Shown here piece after piece: positions 1-6,800 of a stretch of DNA of 7,362 bases. Both the position numbers and the translations under genes were made by a program. The notes under the pieces were generated by a model that was given only the letters and a program-made list of their open reading frames with translations, was not told the origin of the DNA and made no database searches. The stretch is taken from assembly GCA_002479715.1 (NCBI GenBank), contig DLOT01000076.1:6355-13716 (forward strand), in the 5' to 3' direction. This DNA is from Ruminococcus sp. UBA7477 (GTDB lineage: Bacteria; Bacillota; Clostridia; Oscillospirales; Ruminococcaceae). How positions within the stretch are numbered: position 1 is the first letter of the stretch; every line of letters starts with the position of its first letter.

Positions 1-42
1 CCGCCGGACAGATTACTCTGCCGGCGGTTATTTGTTTGTTTT
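1..42. terminator. Intrinsic terminator hairpin downstream of adhE, probably bidirectional
   Basis: CCGCCGG (1-7) pairs with CCGGCGG (21-27). The stem continues as CAGA (9-12) with TCTG (17-20) around a TTAC loop, leaving A8 as a single bulge. On the + strand it is followed by the T-rich run TTATTTGTTTGTTTT (28-42). It lies 53 bp or more past the adhE stop, so in the adhE direction it is entered through an A-rich tract, and any U-tail lies beyond the left edge. The visible T-tract would serve a + strand gene ending left of the window. A terminator shared by convergent genes is the simplest reading. The left edge may cut part of it. Confidence 0.8.
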
Positions 43-95
43 ATAATCGTTTGCTTATACAGCACCCGGTTTAAGAAGTGGCTGCCGCGCTTCTG

Positions 96-2738
96 TTATT
101 CTGCGGGCTTGTAGTTTTTTCCGTAGAATGCGCGGAGATACATTTCCTTCATTTCGGAGATCAGCGGGTAACGCGGGTTTGCACCTGTGCACTGGTCATC
201 AAATGCCTGAAGAGCCATATCGTCCAGCTGGGCAAGGAACTTTTCTTCGGTCGAGCAGCCTGTGCGCTCAAACCACTCCTTGATCGTTGTGGGTATTCCG
301 ATAGATTCCTTCAGCTCGTCTATCTTTTTGAGCAGCTTGTTGAATATTGCCATATCGTCCTTGCCTGTAAGTCCCAGGAATCTTCCGACCTCAGCGTATC
401 TCTCGAGCGTGTGAGGATACTGATACTGCGAGAATGTTCCCATTTTTGTAGGCGCTTCGGCAATATTGAACTTCATTATTTCGTTCAAAACGAGCGCATT
501 CGCAACGCCGTGAGGAACATGGTGGAAAGCGCCGAGCTTGTGCGCCAGCGAGTGGGATACACCCAGAAATGCGTTTGCGAAAGCCATGCCAGCAAGGGTC
601 GAAGCATTTGCCATCTTGTCACGGGCTTCGACGTTTGTTCCGTCTGCATAAGCTGTAGGCAGATACTTGAATACGCTTTCTATTGCCTTGAGTGCAATCG
701 CGTCGGTGTAGTCGGTTGCCATGATCGACGCGTATGCCTCAAGAGCGTGAGTCAGAACGTCGATACCGGAAGCAGAGGTAAGCCCCTTGGGAGCAGACAT
801 CATAAGATCTGTGTCTATTATTGCCATGTTGGGCATCAGCTCGTAGTCGGCGAGAGGATACTTGATTCCGCTCTTTTCGTCTGTGATAACGGCAAACGGA
901 GTAACCTCGGAGCCTGTTCCGGAGGAAGTCGGAACAGCGATAAACATAGCCTTTTCGCCCATTTTCGGGAAAGTGTAGACTCTCTTGCGGATATCCATAA
1001 ATCTCATTGCCATGTCCATGAAGTCAGCCTCGGGATGCTCGTAAAGAACCCACATGATCTTAGCCGCGTCCATAGCCGAGCCTCCGCCGAGTGCAATGAT
1101 CGCATCAGGCTCAAATCCGGCCATAAGAGCCGCGCCTTTTTGAGCGCTTGCGAGGGTCGGATCCGGATCAATGTCGTTAAAGAGGGAGTAGGTTATGTCC
1201 ATCTCCTCAAGTCTGTCGGTTATGCACTTGGCCATACCGAGCTTTGCGAGCATTCTGTCGGTTACGACGAAAACCTTCTTCTTGTTGTAAACCTCTTTAA
1301 GCTCTTTGAGAGCAACAGGCAGACAGCCTTTTTTGAAATAAACCTTCTGCGGTGTTCTGAACCAAAGCATATTCTCTCTCCTCTCGGCGACCGTCTTAAT
1401 GTTGAGCAGGTGTTTAACGCCTACATTTTCCGAAACGCTGTTTCCGCCCCATGATCCGCAGCCGAGCGTAAGTGAAGGAGCAAGATCGAAGTTGTAAAGG
1501 TCGCCGATTCCGCCGTGTGAAGACGGAGTGTTAATGAGGATACGGCAGGTTTTCATTCTGTTCTGGAATGTCGCTATCTTGGCACTTTCCGTTACAGTGT
1601 TGATATAGAGCGACGATGTATGGCCTATGCCGCCGTCGTGAACGAGCTTGTCTGCTTTGTCGAGAGCCTCATCAAAGCTTTCAGCCTTGTACATCGCAAG
1701 AACGGGCGAGAGCTTTTCGTGAGCAAATTCTTCTTCGATGTCAACCGATTCGACCTCGCCGATGAGGATCTTTGCATTCTTGGGAACTTCAACGCCCGAG
1801 AGCTGAGCAATCTTATATGCCGACTGACCTACAATCTTTGCATTGACCGATCCGTTGATAATTATAGTCTTTCTGACCTTTTCGCATTCGTCGTCATTCA
1901 GAACATAGCAGCCGCGGTAGATAAACTCCTGCTTAACTGCGTCATAGATGTCCTTGTGAACGATGACAGACTGCTCGGAGGCGCATATCATACCGTTGTC
2001 AAAGGTCTTTGAGTGGATTATCGAGGAAACCGCAAGCTTAATGTCCGCGCTGGAATCAATGATTGCAGGCGTGTTGCCGGCTCCTACACCGACAGCGGGT
2101 TTTCCGCTGGAATATGCTGCATTGACCATTCCGGGTCCGCCGGTCGCAAGAATAATATCCGCATTTTTCATAACGGCGTTGGTCAGATCTATAGAAGGCT
2201 TGTCTATCCAGCTGATAATATGCTCGGGAGCGCCTGCCTTGATCGCAGCGTCGCGAACGATCTTTGCAGCCTCAATGGTGCATTTTTTTGCGCGAGGGTG
2301 AGGCGAGATGATGATTGCATTTCTTGTTTTCAAAGCAAGAAGAGTCTTGAAAATAGCGGTCGAGGTCGGGTTGGTTGTCGGGATGACCGCAGCGATAACT
2401 CCGATAGGCTCAGCGATACGAACCGTTCCGAAAGCGTCGTCCCGCTCGATAACACCGCAGGTCTTGGTGTTCTTGTAAGCATTGTAGATGTATTCAGCGG
2501 CATAGTTGTTCTTTATGACCTTGTCTTCAACAACTCCCATTCCCGTTTCCTCAACAGCCATCTGGGCAAGAGGGATCCTCGCGGCGTTTGCAGCAATAGC
2601 CGCCGCCTTAAAAATGGCGTCGACCTGCTCCTGTGAGAATGCGGCAAACTGTTCTTCTGCCTTTCTCATAACCGAAAGGCGTTCCATAAGAGCATCAACA
2701 TTGTCGATGATAGGCTCTGTGTTTTCGATAGCAGTCAT
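96..2738 (-). CDS. adhE: Bifunctional acetaldehyde-CoA/alcohol dehydrogenase AdhE, complete
   Basis: This 880-residue protein makes ethanol in the cytoplasm. Its N-terminal half reduces acetyl-CoA to acetaldehyde and its C-terminal half reduces acetaldehyde to ethanol, each step using NADH. Residues about 10-440 are the aldehyde dehydrogenase domain, with GVGAGNTP (about 217-224), the catalytic Cys252 in DNGMICASEQ, and Glu341 in HEKLSPVLA. A linker of roughly 20-30 residues leads to the iron-dependent alcohol dehydrogenase (about 455-870), which has GGGSAMD (551-557) and the SSGTGSEVTPFAV segment. The expected Fe ligands are Asp660, His664, His729 and His743. All key residues are present and the length matches the family, so it should be active; family members assemble into spirosome filaments. 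The ATG at 2738 is chosen because GGAGG ends 8 nt upstream; the in-frame TTG at 2762 lies upstream of that site. It appears monocistronic, with its own promoter and a hairpin after the stop. Confidence 0.97.
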   Translation of the reverse strand: MTAIENTEPIIDNVDALMERLSVMRKAEEQFAAFSQEQVDAIFKAAAIAANAARIPLAQMAVEETGMGVVEDKVIKNNYAAEYIYNAYKNTKTCGVIERDDAFGTVRIAEPIGVIAAVIPTTNPTSTAIFKTLLALKTRNAIIISPHPRAKKCTIEAAKIVRDAAIKAGAPEHIISWIDKPSIDLTNAVMKNADIILATGGPGMVNAAYSSGKPAVGVGAGNTPAIIDSSADIKLAVSSIIHSKTFDNGMICASEQSVIVHKDIYDAVKQEFIYRGCYVLNDDECEKVRKTIIINGSVNAKIVGQSAYKIAQLSGVEVPKNAKILIGEVESVDIEEEFAHEKLSPVLAMYKAESFDEALDKADKLVHDGGIGHTSSLYINTVTESAKIATFQNRMKTCRILINTPSSHGGIGDLYNFDLAPSLTLGCGSWGGNSVSENVGVKHLLNIKTVAERRENMLWFRTPQKVYFKKGCLPVALKELKEVYNKKKVFVVTDRMLAKLGMAKCITDRLEEMDITYSLFNDIDPDPTLASAQKGAALMAGFEPDAIIALGGGSAMDAAKIMWVLYEHPEADFMDMAMRFMDIRKRVYTFPKMGEKAMFIAVPTSSGTGSEVTPFAVITDEKSGIKYPLADYELMPNMAIIDTDLMMSAPKGLTSASGIDVLTHALEAYASIMATDYTDAIALKAIESVFKYLPTAYADGTNVEARDKMANASTLAGMAFANAFLGVSHSLAHKLGAFHHVPHGVANALVLNEIMKFNIAEAPTKMGTFSQYQYPHTLERYAEVGRFLGLTGKDDMAIFNKLLKKIDELKESIGIPTTIKEWFERTGCSTEEKFLAQLDDMALQAFDDQCTGANPRYPLISEMKEMYLRAFYGKNYKPAE

Positions 2739-2746
2739 AGTTTTTA

Positions 2747-2751
2747 CCTCC
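2747..2751 (-). promoter_or_regulatory. Ribosome binding site fixing the adhE start
   Basis: GGAGG on the minus strand sits 8 nt before the ATG at 2738. It decides the start: the longer reading from TTG at 2762 would place this site inside the coding sequence and would add eight residues (LISEVKT plus the initiator) that do not look like an AdhE N-terminus. Confidence 0.85.
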
Positions 2752-2790
2752 GATATTAACAATTAACCGTAGTTTGTGAAGCTTTCTCTT

Positions 2791-2826
2791 AATTATTATT
2801 ATATAGGTGTGTTAAAAAAATGTCAA
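2791..2826 (-). promoter_or_regulatory. Consensus sigma-A type promoter of adhE
   Basis: On the minus strand a perfect TTGACA (-35, 2821-2826) and a perfect TATAAT (-10, 2798-2803) are separated by exactly 17 bp (2804-2820), a spacer containing a run of seven T. Transcription would start near 2791, giving a leader of about 52 nt. A full 12/12 match with ideal spacing suggests a very strong basal promoter that would need repression, which fits a fermentation gene expressed highly but under redox control. The start site is inferred, not observed. Confidence 0.85.
2809..2826 (-). promoter_or_regulatory. Possible Rex-like redox operator overlapping the adhE -35 and spacer
   Basis: On the minus strand, TTGACAT-TTTT-TTAACAC matches the clostridial Rex pattern TTGTTAA-N4-TTAACAA at 10 of 14 half-site positions (4/7 left, 6/7 right). 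Rex is the NADH/NAD+-sensing repressor that commonly controls adhE in Firmicutes, and overlap with the -35 and spacer is where a repressor site would be expected. The left half is weak because it coincides with the TTGACA box, and the DNA is AT-rich, so a chance match is quite possible. Confidence 0.3.
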
Positions 2827-2872
2827 TGTTTTAGAAAACAATCTTTAATGATTTTGCGGGCATTCAGTTAGG

Positions 2873-2897
2873 CATATTGCACAACTGCCGCAATATG
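2873..2897. repeat. Inverted repeat 1, CATATTGC-N9-GCAATATG, operator-like
   Basis: Perfect 8-bp arms (2873-2880 and 2890-2897) flank ACAACTGCC. The core ATTGC-N9-GCAAT is the same as in the second inverted repeat at 2959-2977. It lies roughly 80-105 bp upstream of the predicted adhE start site and about 100-120 bp upstream of the predicted start of the kinase-like gene. There is no T-tract on either side, so it is not a terminator. The length and symmetry suit a dimeric DNA-binding protein; which one is unknown. Confidence 0.55.
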
Positions 2898-2918
2898 TTA
2901 ACAATGAGTGAACAATAA
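2897..2918 (+). repeat. Tandem 11-bp direct repeat GT(T/G)AACAAT(G/A)A
   Basis: GTTAACAATGA (2897-2907) is followed immediately by GTGAACAATAA (2908-2918), matching at 9 of 11 positions with a period close to one helical turn. Read on the minus strand the units give ATTGTTAAC and ATTGTTCAC, both resembling single Rex half-sites. This could be a tandem protein-binding site upstream of adhE or simple AT-rich coincidence. Confidence 0.35.
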
Positions 2919-2958
2919 ATTAATATTTTGCTTATGTTTGTGAACTTTGTGCAAAAAG

Positions 2959-2977
2959 ATTGCAAATCGTCTGCAAT
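2959..2977. repeat. Inverted repeat 2, ATTGCA-N7-TGCAAT, overlapping the + strand promoter
   Basis: Perfect 6-bp arms (2959-2964 and 2972-2977) give the same ATTGC-N9-GCAAT layout as the repeat at 2873-2897. It covers the -35 box (2960-2965) and most of the spacer of the promoter for the kinase-like gene, so a protein bound here would block RNA polymerase. The two repeat centres are 83 bp apart, close to eight helical turns. Confidence 0.55.
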
Positions 2978-2988
2978 TATGATACAAT
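2960..2988 (+). promoter_or_regulatory. Extended -10 promoter of the kinase-like gene
   Basis: TTGCAA (2960-2965, 4/6 to the -35 consensus) and TACAAT (2983-2988, 5/6 to the -10 consensus) are separated by 17 bp. A TG at 2980-2981 one base before the -10 makes it an extended -10 element, which is common in Gram-positive promoters. The predicted start is near 2995, giving a leader of about 60 nt. It is weaker in sequence than the divergent adhE promoter. Confidence 0.7.
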
Positions 2989-2998
2989 ATATGCATAC

Positions 2999-3020
2999 GA
3001 AACAGGGAGTAAACTGTTTC
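2999..3020 (+). repeat. Inverted repeat 3 at the start of the kinase-gene leader, GAAACAG-N8-CTGTTTC
   Basis: Perfect 7-bp arms (2999-3005 and 3014-3020) enclose GGAGTAAA. It begins a few bases after the predicted transcription start, so it could be an operator just downstream of the promoter or a small hairpin at the 5' end of the mRNA. It ends 21 nt before the ribosome binding site and has no T-tract, so it is not a terminator. The arms differ from the ATTGC repeats upstream. Confidence 0.45.
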
Positions 3021-3055
3021 TTAACATTTTATTCAAATAATAAGGAGGATTTCAA

Positions 3056-3814
3056 ATGAAGCTGGAACATTTTGTGGCGTCAAAGCCGGAGTATGATATT
3101 TACAAAGAGGGCAATAAAGCAATAAAGGTCTACAAGACGCCCGAGCTGAAGGAAAAATGTCTCTATGCCGCACTGACTCATGCGCGTGTTGAAACTACCT
3201 TGGTAAATTCCTTTGTAAAGATGCCCGTTCTGGATGAGGTTTCGATCATCGACGGTAAGTGGGCGATAACTATGGATTGGATAGAGGGCAAAACCATGGG
3301 TCAGCTCATTCGTGAAAATCCTGACAAGGCCGAATCCTACATCAATAAGTTTATTGACATTCAGACAGAGCTTCACGCTCAGTATATGCCGCTTTTGAGC
3401 AAGCTCAAGGACAAAATGTCGCGTCAGATCAAGTCGCTCGGGCAGATTGACGAGATTAAAAAATACGAGCTGCTGACCCGTCTTGACAGTATGCCCAAGC
3501 ATATCAAGCTTTGTCACTACGACCTTTCGCCGGATGATATCATCATAAATGATGAGGGAACATATGTTATCAACTGGGGCAGCGCCAGACAGGGCAACGC
3601 TTCTGCCGACGTTGCAAAGAGCTATTTGCTTTTGTCGCTTAACTTCCCTCAGTATGCGGATATGTATCTCAACAAGTATTGCCTCAAGAGCGGTACAGCT
3701 AAGCAGTATGTTCAGAAATGGCTTCCGATCGTTGCAGCGGCTCAGCTGATCAAAAACAGACCCGAGGAAAAAGATCTGCTCATGCGTTGGATCGACGTTG
3801 TGGATTACGAATAA
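3056..3814 (+). CDS. APH/choline-kinase-fold phosphotransferase-like protein with altered active site
   Basis: This 252-residue soluble protein has no signal peptide or membrane segment. It resembles the small-molecule kinase family that includes aminoglycoside phosphotransferases, choline kinases and many uncharacterised clostridial kinases; its substrate is unknown. The N-lobe has a candidate ATP-binding lysine, Lys24, in KAIKVYK. The hinge resembles ITMDWIEGKTM (71-81). The catalytic loop is HYDLSPDD (154-161), with the putative base Asp156, but the usual metal-binding Asn is Asp161. The DFG-like motif is INWGSA (172-177), with Asn173 where the family normally has Asp. ADVAKSYLLL (184-193) and WLPIVAAAQLI near the C-terminus are typical of the family. 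The start has AAGGAGG (3042-3048) 7 nt upstream. It is a single-gene unit with its own promoter and terminator, divergent from adhE. It may be a kinase with unusual metal handling or a pseudokinase. A drug-resistance role is not supported. Confidence 0.8.
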   Translation: MKLEHFVASKPEYDIYKEGNKAIKVYKTPELKEKCLYAALTHARVETTLVNSFVKMPVLDEVSIIDGKWAITMDWIEGKTMGQLIRENPDKAESYINKFIDIQTELHAQYMPLLSKLKDKMSRQIKSLGQIDEIKKYELLTRLDSMPKHIKLCHYDLSPDDIIINDEGTYVINWGSARQGNASADVAKSYLLLSLNFPQYADMYLNKYCLKSGTAKQYVQKWLPIVAAAQLIKNRPEEKDLLMRWIDVVDYE

Positions 3815-3837
3815 CTATCATTAATATCAGTGCAAAC

Positions 3838-3879
3838 AGCCCTTTCTCTTTTGATTGAAGAGAAAGGGCTTGTTGTTTT
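3838..3879 (+). terminator. Strong intrinsic terminator between the convergent kinase-like gene and addA
   Basis: A perfect 13-bp stem pairs AGCCCTTTCTCTT (3838-3850) with AAGAGAAAGGGCT (3858-3870) around a 7-nt loop, followed by TGTTGTTTT (3871-3879). It begins 24 nt past the kinase-gene stop and ends 17 nt before the addA stop on the other strand. On the minus strand the hairpin is followed by GTTTGC, a poor U-tract, so it should act mainly on the + strand gene and at best weakly on addA. Confidence 0.92.
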
Positions 3880-3886
3880 CCTGAAT

Positions 3887-6800
3887 CTACAGTTCGATAG
3901 CTTTTCCGAGCCAGAATGAATATATTACGCATCGGGTTATGGGTTTGTCGAGCAAAACCGAAAAAGCGTTTTGGTAAAGCTCCAGCTGTAGGGAATATCT
4001 TTCAGTCAGCTCCTCCGGTGTTTCTACCTTGTCGGTCTTGTAATCAACTATAGTGTAGCCGTCCTCCTCCTCAAAGATACAGTCGGCAATACCCTGGATC
4101 ATTCCGCTCGAGGAGGCATATTCGCCGAAACGCTCCTTTGAGAGCGGCAGGTCGCAAAGCTTTATCATAAATTGCTTCTCTCGCATCATGTTTTTCGAGC
4201 CGAGCATTTTTTCAGCCAGATCTCCGCGGAAAAATTTTTCCAGAGCCTCGGTATAGATCCCCGCAGCCTCCTTTTCCGAAAACCGTCCGAGAGAAAGGAG
4301 CCTGTCAAGCTCTCCCTCAACACTTCGGCAGGCGGCTTTGAAATCGCAAAGCTCCATGAATCTGTGCGTGAGAGTTCCGCGCTCGGCAGATGAAAAGCCG
4401 TCCTTCTTTCCGGAGAAATTAGGTATCTGCGGATAAAACGGCGCGCTGTCACGGTGAGAGATCTCCGTGACCGAAACCTTTGCAAGGTCGTCGGAGATTT
4501 TCGGTGCAGGCTGTGCAAGGAGAGATTCAAGCTGCGAGAAAAGTTCTTTGTCAAGATCTTCTGCCTTTTTGGTATTTCGGGAAGCCGCTTCTTTTTTATC
4601 TTCAGCGATTTCACTCACCGTTATACGGCAGCTTCTGTCCGTTTGGCGGACATTGTCGGGAAGCCCAAGCTGTTTTATGAGCCTGTCGCAGTCACAACTG
4701 AAGGCGCAGGCAGTCAGAATCCAATCAAGCATACTCTTTGCCGATAGTGCCGTTTCCGGGGTTATGCAGCTGACCGCCGCAGCATCTTCGAGCATTTTGG
4801 AGGTCCTTGAGGCTGCCTGAGAAGGAAGGACCTTAGGCAGGGTTATGATCAGACGCTCCTTTGCTCTTGTAACAGCAACATAGAGCAGGCGCATTTCTTC
4901 GCTTATTGTTTCCTTCCTTTTGTGAGCGCTGATTGCCGTGTAGGGAGCTGTGGGATAGCGGGCAAAAAGTTTGCGGTCTGTTATGCGTATCCCTATTCCG
5001 CTCTCGTCAAGAACGACCGGCGCTTTATCGTCAAATCGGAATTCGGTTTTAAGACATGAGAGAAAAACGAACGGAAACTCAAGCCCCTTCGATTTGTGCA
5101 TAGTCATAACATTGACGGCGTCGTTTTCTTCGGTTACAGTCACAGCCTGTTTGAAGTCCTTTTTATTTTTCACAACACCGTCCAGATAGCGCAGGAAGCC
5201 CGTTAGACCGCCGCCTGAGCCTTTGTCGTAGTCGGATGCAAGCTCAAGAAGCAGCCGCAGATTTGCCTGTGCGCGCTCTCCGCCGGAAAATGATGCGGTG
5301 AGTATGTAGAAATCTGTTTCGACCAGAAGCCTTCTGATAAGCTGCTCTGTCGGCATCGCAGAGGCGTAATAGCGAAACAGCGAGATCTTTTCCAGCGTTT
5401 CTTTGCACTTCGCTTTAAGGCTGTTGTCAAGCTCACGCCTTTCTGCCTTGACCATCAGAGTGTAAAGCTTGTCGCCGCGAGTCCTGCCGGATTTCAGGCT
5501 TGCTGCCTGATCGTCCGAAAAACCGAAAATAGGGGAGAGCATGACCGAGAGCATCGCAATGTCATTCATCGGCTTGTCAATAATTTTCAAAAGTGAGGTC
5601 ATCAGAGAGATCTCGCGTGATTTGAGATAGCCGTCGATCTCGCGGCAGGACATTTTAAGTCCCTGCTTTTCAAATGCCGCAGAAAAGAGCGCATTCTGAG
5701 TTTTGTTTCTTGTCAGAACACAAAAATCCGACGGCCGGCAGGGACGGCTTTTGCCGTTTTCAAAGACAGGAGTTTCAGCGTCTATCATACTGCGTATCTT
5801 CTCGGCAACAGCAGTCTGCTCATCTCCGTCAAACAGAGCGATCTCGGTCGGGGCGTCTTCTCCGTCATAGCTTGCACCCGCGTAAAGGCGCTCACTTTCG
5901 GTGTAGTCCACCCCGCCGACCTCCCGGCTCATCAGATGTGAAAAAAGAAAGTTTGCAAAGTCGATAACGCTTTGACGGCTTCTGAAGTTCTTTGAAAGCA
6001 CGATCTCTTTGAGTGAGCCTTCATATTCAGGCGAGCGGGCGTTTTCGCGCGCCTTTGAAAACAGCTTGGGGTTTGAAAGACGGAAACCGTAAATAGCCTG
6101 CTTGATATCTCCGACGGCGAACACGTTTTTTCCCGATATGTCAAGATCGTCCGTATCCGAGATGCATTTAAAGATGATTTCCTGAAGATTGTTGATATCC
6201 TGAAATTCGTCGATGAGGATCATGCCAAACTCTCCGGAGGCGGCAAGCTCCTCACAAAGCCGCGTCCTTTTGAGTTTTCCATCTTCGTTTTCGCATAGAA
6301 GTTTGACGGTCATCAGCTCAACATCGGCAAAGTCACAGCCGTTGCGCGACTGCTTTTCGGCAGTTATCAGCTCGTCGGCGTGCGAAATGATCCCTAAAAG
6401 CGTTTCGGCAAGCTGCGCGCTTTGAGCACAGTCATCACAAACCTCCTCAAACGGGCAGCATACATCTTCGGCGAGCTGTTTGATAAGCTCCTTTGATTCG
6501 TCTCGCAGACTGCTTATGAGCAGTCTTGCTTCCTTGTCGGAATTGAATTGCATCAGGCTTTCAAACTTGTCGGCACTTTTTTCGGTCAGCTTAGCCTTGT
6601 TGCGCTTTGGCTTATATTGCGAAAGCAGAGCGTATGAGGTATCCCAGTCGGAGAGAGAAACGGCAGAGATCAGCTTTTCAATAAATGCCTCGTCGTCGCT
6701 CAGGATATCGCCTATGCCGTCATCCTGATACAGCCCTTTGCAGAGAATTTCCGCCTTTTCATTAAGCGCCTTTATTCTGAGGCATACCGAAAGGGAAGTT

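Noticed and set aside
78..1454. A 458-codon + strand open frame antisense to adhE
   Set aside because: It lies fully opposite the conserved alcohol dehydrogenase half of adhE, has no ribosome binding site, and its translation is rich in Cys, His, Arg and Ser as expected from the reverse strand of a codon-biased gene. Its length reflects a shortage of TTA, CTA and TCA codons in adhE.
1620..2636. Two further + strand open frames (1620-2012 and 2013-2636) opposite adhE
   Set aside because: They are antisense shadows of the aldehyde dehydrogenase domain, with no ribosome binding site and no recognisable domain.
96..2762. Starting adhE at the in-frame TTG at 2760-2762
   Set aside because: The GGAGG at 2747-2751 would fall within the coding sequence, and the ATG at 2738 is ideally placed after it.
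2895..2918. A 7-codon + strand mini-frame (MLTMSEQ) as a leader peptide
   Set aside because: It lies upstream of the predicted + strand transcription start, has no ribosome binding site, and is created by the tandem repeat.
2739..3055. A riboswitch or T-box in the divergent region
   Set aside because: Both predicted leaders are only about 50-60 nt, too short for known large riboswitches, and neither contains a terminator-antiterminator pair or recognisable conserved core.
3080..3517. A 145-codon minus strand frame opposite the kinase-like gene
   Set aside because: The + strand gene has a strong ribosome binding site, promoter, terminator and recognisable fold; the opposite frame has none.
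3056..3814. Calling the kinase-like gene an aminoglycoside resistance determinant
   Set aside because: The fold is shared by many metabolic kinases, the active-site motifs are atypical, and nothing nearby suggests a mobile resistance context.
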